A stretch of DNA of 64,000 nucleotides from Catenaria anguillulae PL171 (lineage: Eukaryota > Blastocladiomycota > Blastocladiomycetes > Blastocladiales > Catenariaceae): contig MCFL01000026.1 in assembly GCA_002102555.1 (NCBI GenBank), positions 186,001 to 250,000 on the forward strand, written 5' to 3'. Shown here piece by piece: positions 33,992-45,360 of this stretch (positions within the stretch are counted from its first letter, which is position 1; each line of letters begins with the position of its first letter). The position numbers and the translations under genes were made by a program. The notes under the pieces are model-generated. The model did not search any database and had not been told where the DNA came from. It was given only the letters and a program-made list of their open reading frames with translations.

Positions 33992-34378
33992 GAAGAAAAA
34001 TCAAAACAACATTGACAAGGCAGAAGGTGGGCAAGAAACAAGGGCAACGGATGAAGAAGGGATTCAAGGAATGCAAGAGAACAATAAAGAGGAAGACAAC
34101 GGCAACAAAAGGGGTAACAGTATTGGGTATTGCGGACTGAACTCAAGGCAACGGGTCCAAAGGAAAATCAACGGGATATGAGGGAAAAGATAAGAAAACC
34201 TGAGTGGGAATGAAAAAAGAACCCAACAACAAAAAAAGGGATGTTGGGAAGAGAACAAAATGACAAAATGGGTTGCACGATTTGTGTGACTTGGGGATAG
34301 ATGTGGAAGGGCGGATGGATAGGTGAAAGAAAGAAAAGACTTGTGGTGCCATAGCATGATGCAATCGTCGGTGGGAAC
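33992..34378. other. Purine-rich (+ strand) 3' flank of the pseudokinase gene
   Basis: About 390 nt very rich in A and G on the + strand, so pyrimidine-rich on the strand of the pseudokinase gene that ends at 34379. No gene supported. It resembles the other polypurine blocks of the window. Confidence 0.45.
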
Positions 34379-37300
34379 TCACTCGCTCGTCGCCTCCCTT
34401 TCACCCGCACAGCCAGCAGTTGCCATGGATCCGGCCAAGTACACCAACTGCCGAACATGCCTGCGACACTTTTCCTCTGTCCAGTCCTTGACCAGCTCAC
34501 AGCTGGCCGACATGTCGGCCGCTGTGGCCCGCTCGGCCGGATTCACTGCCGTACACTTGTCGAAAAACTCCAAAACCGCATCCTTGTCGTCGCTCGCCAC
34601 CGCGGCCACCACCAACTCCCGCGGCCCACCCAATGCACCTTGCAACGCAACCCTCGCCACAGCATCCATCTCATCCTCGTCGTCCATATCGGGATACGCC
34701 CCACCCGTCACCACCTCCACAAGTATCATGCCCAATGCATACACGTCCAAGGCGGCCGCCGCCACCACGCTCTCACGTGCACCCATGACAGCCGCCGTGG
34801 CCGTGGCTTTGGCCACCTCTGGCGCCATCCAATACACGGGCTGGTCGTTGGGCACGCTGATGCGCGCGCCAATGGGCGCCGACGATCGCCAGTGCGGAGC
34901 AAGTGCAATGCGCCCGTCACACGCCACAAGCACATTGTCCGACCGCAGATCGCCGTGCACAACGCGCATGCGCGTATGCATAAAACTCAAGGCATTGAGC
35001 ATTGGGAACATGACGCTGGCAATGGTATCACGTGCACCAAGTCGAGCACATGGTCCCGACGTGCCGTTGCCGCCGCCACTGCCGACTTGGGGTGTACACA
35101 CGGGCGGCAGGTCACACAGCATATCCGCGAGCGACCCGCCCTCGTACATTTCAGTCACCACCCATACTTTGCTCTGGCTCACATCCATAAACGCCCCGAC
35201 TAGCGGCACAATGTTTGTGTGCCGGGCGCGCCGAAGTACGGCCAGCTCGCTAACAAGCCACGCGTCGTTGCAATCCACCACCTTGATGGCCACCTTTGCG
35301 CCCGCAACGGCCGCATCGCGCGCCGTGTACACCACACCTCGGCCAGCTTCGGCATATGGCTTGCGATCCACAAACATGACGGTTGGATCGCCCGTGTCCG
35401 TCACCTGGTCAATTGACAAGGATCCCGCCGCAGGTACGGCGGGGCCCGCGGCCGCCTCGGCAAGCATATCTGAAAGCGTCGTGGACGACGCGGGCACGTG
35501 CGATCCAATGGGCGTCAGCGACGCGGGGGCATACGTGCCAATCGCTGCGCCGCTTGGCGCATGGTCCGATTTGAACTTGTTGGATTCAATCATGGAAATG
35601 AGGAGCGGGTGGATGGTCGGGGATGCCGTGCGAGTGAGGTCGGTGGCAGAGTCGTTGATGCCCGAGGAAAGCGACGCGAGAAACGTGGACACGGAGGGCG
35701 ATGGCGGCAAGTGAGATGTGAGGTCGGGTGTCGACCCTCGGATCGGTGCGTCGGGGACGTGCGTGGCTGTGGCCGTCGACACGTGTGGCTTGGCACGTGT
35801 AGGAGTGATGGATTGCACGGAATTGGGAGTTCTCGGCGCTGACCGATCGCTCGAAATTGATGTGGGGACACGAGGAGTGATGGGCGTGAGTGGCGTGCGA
35901 GGCACCGCGGGCGATTCGGGGCGCGTCGAGTACCCGTCCGGGTAGGGCGGGAGCGGCGGTGGAACGTGCCCGCGCCGACGAGCTGACATGGACAATGACG
36001 GAACAGCATCCATTTCATCGGTGGATGAAGAGTCGGCACTCCCGCGACTGCCCGTGGTGGATGATGGAGCAGTGCTGGGCCGGCGGTGCTGCTGTTGCTG
36101 CTGTGACGATGGCGGGTGTTGAGACAGGACTGATGCGCGGGGTGTGACCATTGTTGTTGAAGAGGCAGTTGCCGATCTGGAATGATTCGTTGACCGCGAT
36201 GTGCTAGATGACGGCGACGTGATGATGGGCGGCGCGCCGCGCGTCATGCGGGAAGCAGTGATGGTCATTGACGAGGAGGTTGATGTGCCCGATAGTCGCG
36301 AAGTGTCTGACGCATCCGCCGTGGTGGACCGGCAACGCCCCAATCCATTGCGAGATGCTGCGGCGGACGGCCGGTAGCGTTGCTGGGCGTAGTGATCACC
36401 GTCGTCAGAATCAGACTCCACGTCACCATCGTCATTGTCTTGAATGGGATACAATGGATTGCCCGACGCGCCAGGCCCTGACCAGTGGCGCTGATGATGA
36501 TGGTGATGCGAGTGGTGGGTTTGACCATACACACCGGCGCTGCGTAGTGATGTGGAGGATATCGAGTGCGGCAAGGAAGGCTCCGCGGGCCGGGCAACGT
36601 GGCCAATAATCGACGGCGCGGTTGATACTCCACTCCCGTCCCCAAGCCCATTAGACCCAGTTCGACCTCGGACATTGGTCAGGGCCGCCGAGTCTGTGCG
36701 CGACCGGTTGTGCCTCGCTGCTGCCGAGGTGACAGCAGGCTCCAGATCGGCCGCCGTCGCGGACGCGTTTCTGCGCCTTGAAAAGAAGGTGGAAGCGTTG
36801 GACAATGCGCTGGGCAAATTGATCATGGACCGGTTGGTTCTCGGAAGCCTGCCATTTGGCTCATCTGGGTCGCGTGTAGTTGGTGGCAAAGGAGGGAGTG
36901 GCGGGAGTGGCGCCAAGTGCCGCTCGAGCGAATCCAAATGGTCCAGACACTCGTCCGTGAATCCAAAATCGCGAAACGAGTCGTGCCACGCGCGGGGGAC
37001 GCCGCGAAACTTGTTGATATCCGGATCATACTCCACGTGCAAGGCTTGGTGCACATTGGTCGGGAGCGAGATGTTGTCATCATGTGACGAGTCGACCTCG
37101 GTCATGGATGATGAGAGGGCAACGACACGGAGCCTTGAAGAGGAAGAGTGGCTATCCGGTTGTTGCTGGGTTGCAGCACGTCTTCGGGATGATGAAGACA
37201 AGGCAGTGGATGCTTTGCGAACGAGTCGGTGCGATTTGGTACGCACGAGCTCCACGACCCGGGCAGCAGATGAAGGGGATTTGGGTGGAGAATGAGTGTT

Positions 37301-37807
37301 ACGAAGTGCTGGGGCAAACGCAGTTGGCGTGTCGTCCTGTGTCTGAGAACGGTAGTTCAAATGGCGATTGCTTGCTACAGACGCAGCTGCAGCAGATCGG
37401 ACACTTGCCTGCCTGTGATGGACATTGACGGCGGTGGCCGTGCGGTTTGACCCGTGTTGAGGAGAGCGCGGTGGACCTGTGGGCGGAGGCGGTGCAACGA
37501 ATATGGGTGGGGCCAGCAAGGACCGATCCGAGCCTGAATGGGACGAAGCAAACGTGGAATAGGATGGCGCTGGTGATGAGGAGACCTGGTGATGATGGGC
37601 GAGGCCGGGTGACATGGTTGAGCTTGCGGTTGAAGTAAGAAGATGATTAGGAATATCGGGCATTGGTGGGAGCGGAGGAGGAGGAGACGGGGTTGGCGTC
37701 GAGCCAAACTGGAAGGGCGATGGACCGGGGTTGGGATTCGACTTTGATCGCTGTCGCCGCGAGCGCGCTGGCCGGTCCGGCGATTCAGCACTGTGGCCTT
37801 GGCCCAT
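34379..37807 (-). CDS. PAK/Ste20-like protein with CRIB domain and degenerate kinase domain
   Basis: Single exon of 1142 residues from the Met at 37807. The frame is open from 37921, but the inner Met gives MGQGHS, an N-myristoylation consensus, and the 38 codons before it look non-coding. A CRIB (p21-binding) domain begins near residue 246 (ISLPTN, then HV and a Pro-x-x-Trp) and fits Cdc42/Rac binding. A long Ser/Pro-rich linker follows. The kinase-like domain spans about 805-1090: a Gly loop (EAGRGVVY), VAIK with Lys near 842, a Glu in SELAVLRR, HGD near 951-953 in place of HRD, DNVL, and YWMAPEV. The DFG triplet is replaced by PHW near 971, so the Mg-binding Asp is missing. PAK kinases relay Rho-GTPase signals; this member is predicted inactive or atypical. 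A short poly-Gln and a His-rich patch lie in the linker. Confidence 0.85.
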   Translation of the reverse strand: MGQGHSAESPDRPARSRRQRSKSNPNPGPSPFQFGSTPTPSPPPPLPPMPDIPNHLLTSTASSTMSPGLAHHHQVSSSPAPSYSTFASSHSGSDRSLLAPPIFVAPPPPTGPPRSPQHGSNRTATAVNVHHRQASVRSAAAASVASNRHLNYRSQTQDDTPTAFAPALRNTHSPPKSPSSAARVVELVRTKSHRLVRKASTALSSSSRRRAATQQQPDSHSSSSRLRVVALSSSMTEVDSSHDDNISLPTNVHQALHVEYDPDINKFRGVPRAWHDSFRDFGFTDECLDHLDSLERHLAPLPPLPPLPPTTRDPDEPNGRLPRTNRSMINLPSALSNASTFFSRRRNASATAADLEPAVTSAAARHNRSRTDSAALTNVRGRTGSNGLGDGSGVSTAPSIIGHVARPAEPSLPHSISSTSLRSAGVYGQTHHSHHHHHQRHWSGPGASGNPLYPIQDNDDGDVESDSDDGDHYAQQRYRPSAAASRNGLGRCRSTTADASDTSRLSGTSTSSSMTITASRMTRGAPPIITSPSSSTSRSTNHSRSATASSTTMVTPRASVLSQHPPSSQQQQQHRRPSTAPSSTTGSRGSADSSSTDEMDAVPSLSMSARRRGHVPPPLPPYPDGYSTRPESPAVPRTPLTPITPRVPTSISSDRSAPRTPNSVQSITPTRAKPHVSTATATHVPDAPIRGSTPDLTSHLPPSPSVSTFLASLSSGINDSATDLTRTASPTIHPLLISMIESNKFKSDHAPSGAAIGTYAPASLTPIGSHVPASSTTLSDMLAEAAAGPAVPAAGSLSIDQVTDTGDPTVMFVDRKPYAEAGRGVVYTARDAAVAGAKVAIKVVDCNDAWLVSELAVLRRARHTNIVPLVGAFMDVSQSKVWVVTEMYEGGSLADMLCDLPPVCTPQVGSGGGNGTSGPCARLGARDTIASVMFPMLNALSFMHTRMRVVHGDLRSDNVLVACDGRIALAPHWRSSAPIGARISVPNDQPVYWMAPEVAKATATAAVMGARESVVAAAALDVYALGMILVEVVTGGAYPDMDDEDEMDAVARVALQGALGGPRELVVAAVASDDKDAVLEFFDKCTAVNPAERATAADMSASCELVKDWTEEKCRRHVRQLVYLAGSMATAGCAGEREATSE

Positions 37808-39055
37808 GATGATATGATTTGCGGCGATCGAGTGGTGTCTGGATGGGGTTTGAGCGCGGCGTGATGCGGTTTGGCCAACTACATATATGGGCAGCGGCAG
37901 GGATGAAATCGAATGGGGCATGAGTGGAGCGGCAAGGTCGTGTCCGTCGCAATGCTCTCACTGGACGGTACCACTGGCCGGCATCAACGACGGCATATGG
38001 CACACACAACAACAACAACCATTCGTACCTTGACCTTTCTTTACCTACCTACGAATCGCGTATGAAGGTGCAGCACCGACTGTACTGACAAGCGACATGC
38101 GCCGTGGCCGTGCGCTGAAGATGACTGATCTGATTCCCAATGCCCACCACTGGCAAGAAAATGGGCCGGACTCGGGCTCGGATGCAGTCAGATCAAGAGA
38201 TGTCGCAGGCCGTCTTGCAAGAGCGGAATGGATGAGAGGAATGCTTGGACTGATGGGGGCTATTGCATGCATGGGCATACCTACATTTCTAGTTCTTGTT
38301 TGATCGATCGGTACTGTATTGAACCGGAGTGTGTATGATCGTAATGTAAGACTGGACGAGAAACGCGCGTCAAGGAAACACGATTTGCCGCGAGCCAGAG
38401 GACAGCTTCAAAGTACATAGCTGACTTACCTACGCCTGTCAGGCAAGTCTGCCGCCGGACTGGTCCTCCTGCGGTTACATAGCCGTGTGAATGCGTCCTT
38501 GGCACGCATGCTGCGCGGTCACAAAGAATGTGAGCACGTCTTGTCTTGTCGAATCCACATGTGTTTCACCATGCATGGCCAACGAAGCTCGCTGATCAGC
38601 TTGCTGGAACTGGTCAGTACCTGTCTGTCATGGTCACATCGACGCCACTTTCCCTTCCAAGGCGCTGACTCACCCTCTGCTTTCATGGTTGCGAATCTTC
38701 GATTCTGCCCTCAGCCATCATCTACCTACAGTACTTTGCGCGCATGCAATTAGCATTTAGCGTGCATTCAGGCAGCACCAAGCCGCCAGCCGCAGCTTCC
38801 ATGACCTCTTCTTCCGTGCAATGATGTTCGGCAGGAGACGCCCTTCGCACCTTATAATTAGGCTGTGAGCTCGAGTCCGATTCCAATCCTGGTATGTACA
38901 TAAACAGCCGGACATCCGCGCCGCCACTTGCAAGCGCTTATGCTCCATCGAAATCGAACCATCTCTCTCGCACAGTGCCATGCCACACCTCCCCATGCCA
39001 CTCCATGCATAAACCCCATCCATACAAAGTCCATCCCCGCAAGCATTTCTCCATC
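37808..39055. other. Divergent intergenic region
   Basis: About 1.25 kb between the divergent starts of the pseudokinase gene and the first PRXL2-like gene. Only short, domain-free frames. Presumed to hold both promoters. Confidence 0.4.
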
Positions 39056-39898
39056 ATGGGTCTCTTTTCTTCGCCGCCCCCAAAGGTGTGTCGCCTTCAG
39101 GCTTTCCGCGTTCCTGCTCCAGTCATAAGTCACTCACACGGACCATCAATGTCAATATCCAGACCAAATCCGAGCTCCTTTACAACGTTGACCTCATCTC
39201 CGTCACGGCTCCCTCCCTCGATGCCCCGCTCACTGGCGCGTCCATCAAATCGCAACAGTTGTGGGCGGAGCGCCCTGCCCTCATTGTCCTTATCCGCCGC
39301 CCAGGATGTCTCTTGTGCCGTGCAGAGGCACATACCTTGGCAACTCACCGCCAACTGATTGAAAACGAGTATGGCGTTCGCATGTACGCTGTGGTCAACC
39401 AAGAGTTTGGGGCCATGGAGTTTGCCATCAATTACTGGAAAGGTGAGGCATATTTCGATAAGGAACTCGGCATGTTCAAAGCCATTGGGTGCGTTTTCCT
39501 TTCATTGACGCCCTGGTTGCAAATAACTGATCTTCTGCCCAATCCTTCGTTTCTGTGCTCATAATGTAGCGATGGCGAAGTGCGTCGAGGGTCGTTGATG
39601 CAAATGCTTCTCCCAAGCGTGCTCTCGCGCATGTCCAAGGCGAAAAAGTCGGGCTTGGATTTCAACACAAAGGGCGATGGAACAATTCTGGGCGGGTTGG
39701 TCCTCATGGCGCCGGGTGACGGCGGAGTGGTGTACGAGTATGCCGAGCGTGAGTTTGGAGATCATGTCCGTTTTTCCCATTCAGGTCGTATTGCTCTTCA
39801 ACACTTTTTTGACCAGTCAGCCGGCGTACCCATAGGCTCCACTCGAAGTTGTGTTGGAAAAGTGCAAAGAGCTTGGAGAAGCGTATCCACGCGCATGA
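39056..39898 (+). CDS. PRXL2-type (AhpC/TSA-like) redox protein, copy 1
   Basis: Exons 39056-39085, 39163-39488, 39570-39765 and 39836-39898 give 204 residues. Introns are 77, 81 and 70 nt with donors GTGTGT, GTGCGT and GTCCGT. The family core is clear: LIVLIRRPGCLLCRAEA with a Cys-x-x-Cys pair, then DGEVRRGS, DGTILGGLVLM and the closing APLEVVLEKC. Members have a thioredoxin fold and are thought to reduce peroxides or act in redox signalling, usually in the cytosol or mitochondria. The N-terminus (MGLFSS) also fits an N-myristoylation consensus. The second copy lies 1.27 kb downstream on the same strand. Confidence 0.85.
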
Positions 39899-41164
39899 GC
39901 CATGTCTTTTGGCCGGATTCACTGAAATAGACTTGATTTCCACTTGGCGTGACCGTTTCCACAGCCCAAGCAATAGTTGGGAACTGACGACCATGCAAAG
40001 GAGCCACTGCTTGACAATTCGCAACCGGTCAAAAGAATCGAACGCATTTGAACGTGGTTTTTCGCTTTGGGTCTGTTCGTGCATTGACACAAGTGACATG
40101 ATGTCCTCGCCGTGCCCGAGTTTTGTCCAGCCCATGCGTACGCGTCCAATGGATTCAACCAGCCCAGCCCGGACCTCCTATTCTTGGACGCCCCCCATCG
40201 GCATCACTCTGCTCAAACTCTTGGGCAACAACTGTGCATTTCGCAGCAGTTAAACGATGGATGTTCTCGCTCTCCTGCAGCTGTAGACTCAGACTGGTCT
40301 CGGGGTTGCACAATGGCGTCACATTGTTAAGGGAACCGTGAGGAAATCAAGCTGGGCTGATGGCAAATGCGATCTAAATGTTGAGACACGGAGGGATAGA
40401 AATCAAGTAAAGTTTATCCTGATCCCATCGCCCAGAGACCAAGTCGATCGGACCGGCTCTTCCCGCCGCTAGTTGACGATGGTCACTTGGCGAGTCACAT
40501 CGGAAACAGCAAGTAAATCGGTGTTGGGTGAAAAGCTTGAGAACAATGAGTCAACGGCGATGGCGGACCCTATTGCTGCGGACGCTCAGTTTCCGACATG
40601 GTTTCCCCCATTTCGCATATCGAGCCGAAAGGTTTTGTTTGGTGGTGCAACTCGGCAACAACAGAGTTTGTCACGCAGAGTGAACAAAGTCAGCGGCAAT
40701 CCGACCGGATGTCTGTCACCTCACTTTCAATTCAGGTTAGGTACATGTACATCGTGTTCACGGTACGACCAGAGAACGACCGAAGAGCAAAAAGTCCGTG
40801 CGTAATCCAGGTCGGAAGCAGTCAAGTTCCGCAGCTATTCTTAAAAGTTGGTGACAGATCGCGGCGAGGCTCGTGTCTTGTCTCACCCATGTTTACGAAC
40901 CACATGGTTTTTCCCCCACCAGTTGCACCGCCAAGACTAGGCCAGTGAGCACCTTGTAGCATGACGTAACGTTCCTTTCGCATCTAATCATCCGACCCCA
41001 CACCGACCCTGACCAACTTGGCCGGGTTGGGAATACCTCGGAGCCTTGCGTACAGTTATCCTATATAAAGCAGGAAGGGAGTTCCTCGTTCGGGGTTGAT
41101 GTGGAATTGTCCATTCCCACCTTGCCCATTCTCCCATCAAACGCAACCTTGACATACATTCACC
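39899..41164. other. Region between the two PRXL2-like genes
   Basis: About 1.27 kb. A frame at 40112-40330 shows faint likeness to the tail of copy 2 but could not be spliced to copy 1 in phase. Otherwise no gene is supported. The last about 150 nt should hold the promoter of copy 2. Confidence 0.4.
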
Positions 41165-42205
41165 ATGGCTCGCCTCACATTCAACCACCATCTCGACAAG
41201 CATGATGGCACTCACCACCACCATCGGCCAGTACGGCACGCACTCTGTCTTCCGCCCCCAGAATGATTTTGCTTCGCTAACGTCTCTACGTTTGCTGATC
41301 CTTCCTCGGCGCGCAGGCATCGTTTGAACTCGTCAAGGACGTGCCGCTCATGCCAATGTACATTGCTTCCAACCAACCAACGGACCCGCTGATTGCGTCT
41401 CAGTCGCTATGGGAAAACCAGCCCTGTCTGATCCTGTTGGTCCGTCGACCAGGTACGATGGTTTTGTTGTGCACCAATCCTTTCGAAACAATGATCGAAA
41501 CCCAACTGCTGTTGTATGATTACTAGGTTGCATCCTGTGCCGCGAAGAAGCACTTGCCCTTTCAACATATCGTGCCCTGATTGAAGGCCGGTACGGCATT
41601 CGCATGGTGGCTGTTGTCGCACACGAGTTTGCCGCACAAGAGTTTGGCCAGCACTTTTGGCGTGGCGACGTATACCTCGACAAGTCGCAGGGCATGTTCA
41701 AGGCATTGGGGTACGTCCAATGCATGCGTTCGGCATCGAGCAAGGATTGCCGATGGCTGACCGTGTGATGATGCAAACCAACCCAGTGGCGGCAAAGTGC
41801 GTCACGCATCTAAGCTTCACATTCTGCGACCTTCCATTCTCGCACGCATCGTCAAGGCGAAGCAGCACAACATTCCGCATCATGCTACGGGAGACAACTC
41901 TGTGCTCGGCGGGTTGCTTTTGATGCGGCCAGGATCCAGAGGCATTGCGTATGAACATGTTGAGCACGAGATTGGAGACATGGTCCGTCTTGACTTGGTG
42001 TTCCATGCTCATTATGGATCCACTCTGACATTCCTCGTATGTACCATTTGTGATTGCACAGGCCCCGCTCGGCGAGCTGCTCAATGAGTGTATTGACGTC
42101 GCACAAGAGTTTCCCACATACTTGCCCTCGTACCAGTCGAGCCCGCACGTGTCGCTTCTGGGAGAGCCAGAGTACGACTCCATGTCGCGGATATCGACGT
42201 TGTAG
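41165..42205 (+). CDS. PRXL2-type (AhpC/TSA-like) redox protein, copy 2
   Basis: Five exons, 41165-41230, 41317-41452, 41527-41710, 41787-41982 and 42062-42205, give 241 residues. Introns are 74-86 nt. Start ATG 41165 is chosen because only its frame joins exon 2 in phase. The Cys pair lies in LLVRRPGCILCREEA, and an intron of copy 2 falls exactly at the Gly before CILC; copy 1 has no intron there. The exon beginning after the GG splice junction is 196 nt in both copies. The first exon is His-rich (GTHHHHRP), and the C-terminus is about 25 residues longer than in copy 1 (SSPHVSLLGEPEYDS). Confidence 0.85.
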
Positions 42206-42381
42206 CCGGTTTGCTACGACGATTAGTTGTGTCTTCGTTGAACGCGTTTTCGTTCAAAGTCGCGGACGTGCAAGTGCAGGAAGATGATAATGAGACTGTA
42301 TGTATGTACATGTGAAAATCCGTGCCTGAAATGATGTGATAAACCATCGATCCAGTAACTGTGGAATCCGACCCTGGCTCT

Positions 42382-45018
42382 TCAAATCGCATGCCCGGCT
42401 GGTGTCTCTCCCATGACCACCACACTCGTCTGCGTTCCTTGCTCCGCCTCACCGTCATCGCAATCATCATCATCATACGACGTGACCGTAGTCGACTCGC
42501 TCTCACCCTCTGCAGCTTCGGGCAAGGCAACGCCAACCATGACCCAGCATCCAAACACTCCACCGTCCATGCCCTCGCCCACTGCGTCTTCCAACACCAC
42601 GGCGACGGCCCATCGCGCCCTGGTATCAGCCTCCCAGACCATGGCCTGTGCGGGCGCATATCGCGCCCACTCGCCCATCACACGCCTCACAAGCACCTCG
42701 ACCGCCAACTTGTGCGTCCCAAGCGGACACGTGACGGTCGTGTGCGGCGCTCCGCGAAACATCCACCCGCAAGGGATCGTGCGGCGAATGACGCGCGTCA
42801 AATCAAACGCATGTCCACCGCCCGGGCTGCCACTGGCGTCGCCTGATGCGCGTGCGCGCAAGTGTTGGCCAAGCACATGTGCCAACTCTGGGTCCCAAGT
42901 CGTGTCGAGCTCGAGGTAGCCGCGCTGTTCAACGAGCCACGCTTGAATGGCCTGGGCGACTTGCGTTTCCGCCACCCTTGGCGACATGTCACACACGGAC
43001 GACCCGGCGCGTGGACCAAACATGTGAATCTGGTTTGCCCACAAAGGTGACTCGGCCACCGACTCGACGCGCACGGGCGACGCGGACTTGACCCAGGCTG
43101 CGGTCAGTGTGTGACCCCTGTCAGGTTCCAGCATTGTGTCGACGTTTGCTTGTGGCCCAAGCCGCCGCCACGTTTCGAGCCGCCAATCGCACTTACTGCC
43201 CGCCATCCCAGACTCATTGGCATACACGCACGTGGGCGTCACTGCCACGGCCACGGAAAAGCCAACCGCATCCGCAATCACGGGCCGCCAATGCTGATCG
43301 AGTGGCGGCACTGGCAACTCGTACACGCTCGGCCGCTTATTGTCGTCCGTGTCGTACACGGCCACGCCCAAGCGCGTGCCAAGCGTGCCTGCACCAATCA
43401 CAATGGCTGCGCGATAGCGCATGCCGCGCGCAATGCATGTGAGCAGCACGGCACGGTCCAGGTCCGAGGTCACACTTGCCGTTTGCAGGGCCGCGTGTGG
43501 GGCAAGCATGTGGGATGGGTGCGAGGATGACGAGGGCGGGTGCGCGAGTGGAAGAAGTTGGATGTAGCGCGCGGCGTGCGCAAGCGAGCCTGTGGGCCAC
43601 AGGATAGGGCGCGCGAGGAGGTGTGGGAGTGGGACTGGGTATGTGCTGGAAAAGAACGGGGTGGGCAGGAGCAGGTCGAGAGGTGGGGCGGCGAGGACTG
43701 GCGACGTGTTGAGGCGGTCCGTCAGGTGGCGTGCGTGGGCGCGCCACCAGCGCGTGAGGTTAGTGTGCGAGTAGGGATGCGAAGTGGGCGTGTTGAGGTG
43801 AATGGGGTGTGGCAAATGTGACGAGGTGGTCGAGTGGGTTGCTGTGAATGTGAAGGCGGACGCGGAGAAGCGAGTTGGTGTGGAGAGGTCGCCGGTAATT
43901 GGTTTCGGGACAGGAAGAGCGACGAGGAGCGTTGGTGAGCGAGCCGAGGCAGAGGAATAGATGCAAGTAACGTCGATTGTACAAGGAATTTGAACAGTTG
44001 GTGTTGGATGATTTTCAAACGGCAGTGTGAGATGGAGGTCAAATTTGCGTTGCGCTGGCGATTCGGCAGACACTGGCATGGTACATTTGGTGGTGTGCCC
44101 GTGTCCCATGAGGAAAATGGACAAGTATCCCTATTGCACGGTGGTTGGTTGTCAATTTCCACTTGCCCTGCTTGCCAGCATCATTTACACGATACGACAA
44201 CAACGCACCGGCAGTGACACATTGAGTTCTCGGACGTCCACATTGACAGAGACTCGGGTTGACCACGATGGCCGAGCTTGGTCAAGCGGCGCTAAAAACG
44301 TGGAGAAAGACTGTGGCAGGTCGGACGTTGGTTGCTGCTTATTGGGAAACAGGTTTGCAGTCACGTCGGCCGGCTCTGATTGGTGCTGCTCTGAACGTAA
44401 TCGAGGATGAGCAGCAACCAAAGTGTGCTTGACGACTGGTGGTGGCCGTGGCAAAGAGGAGGCGAGTTCCTTGAACAAGAGTAGCGTCTCGGCAGCATTT
44501 GGCCTCGCAGCATCGTGTCCATACGATCGAAGTGAGGTGACCAAGGCGTCTATGGCGCCCGACTGCATAATCTGGGCTTTGGCGTGGGAAACGTGATGGG
44601 CAACGAGCAACCGACTCCGCGTGTGATCTTGATGCTCCTGGGATTGTGACTGGAGCTGGGAAGGGGACTGGAGCAAGGCTGTGTGCGACAGCGACTGAGA
44701 GACAAGCTCGAGCTGATGACGAATGGCTGACCAAGCCGTGGGATCCGAGACTTGACTTGAGTCGATACCCTGATGTTTTTCGTGATCGTGATCGGTGCTG
44801 GGCGGCAAGTGGTCGCGGCCGTGGCCCGGCCGCGACTCCGGCTCGATTGGGCGCGTCATTGCTGAGTGTGGTGTGGATGCAAGTTGAAAAGTCGGGAGGG
44901 CCTCGAAGAATTGCATCGAGTGTGCCAGGCCAAATACGTACGTATTCATCTGTTTTGTGCTCCGAGTTTGGCTGCGCATGCCGGCCGCGGCCAGCTGCTT
45001 CTCGAACGTCGATGACAT
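42382..45018 (-). CDS. CEP76: CEP76-like centrosomal/centriolar protein
   Basis: Exons 45018-44209 and 44130-42382 join in phase (intron 78 nt, donor GTGCGT) and give 852 residues. The order of family blocks is as in animal CEP76: an N-terminal helical part, a C2-like beta region across the exon junction, a WWR motif near residue 400, the PLPHLLARPILWPTG block, a degenerate transglutaminase-like core (LDRAVLLTCIARGM) and the conserved C-terminal part (TTWDPELAHVL, IRRTIPCGWMFRG). The transglutaminase-type Cys/His residues are not visible, in line with the family being non-enzymatic. CEP76 limits centriole reduplication in animals and occurs mainly in ciliated eukaryotes. The first about 130 residues are poorly conserved, so the start is uncertain. 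Confidence 0.82.
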
Positions 45019-45360
45019 TCAGGGGAAAGAGAAGTCCAAGAGAACCTTCTTCAGAAGAACCAGCGATCGTCTTGGAAAGGGCTTTGGAATGATTTAGCCG
45101 ACCACCTTGACCAATGATGGAGAGATCAGACCACAACCACATGGACAACTCAGCCAATGTAAATATATGTATGCGGACACATCCACGATGTGCGACTGGA
45201 AGAACCTCAAGCATCCCATTCGCAGTCCCGTCCCACGCCGCTCGCTGTTCCTTGGTGACCCGACGTCGTGATTCCCTCCTTTCCTCGTCTTGGTTGTCTC
45301 GCGGGGAAACGACAACATCTCACCCAACCCACGACGATCACTCAAACGATTCGGGTGCAA
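45019..45360. promoter_or_regulatory. Divergent promoter region of the CEP76-like and chromodomain genes
   Basis: 342 nt between divergent starts. The chromodomain frame is open upstream to 45268, but that part looks like 5' UTR. No specific element identified. Confidence 0.4.

Noticed and set aside
30690-34020. Terminal inverted or direct repeats around the transposon remnants
   Set aside because: Visual comparison of both flanks showed no matching ends. A computed self-alignment would be needed.
40112-40330. Possible extra last exon of PRXL2 copy 1
   Set aside because: Only faint likeness to the tail of copy 2. No phase-correct splice pair was found, and copy 1 already has a stop after a complete core.
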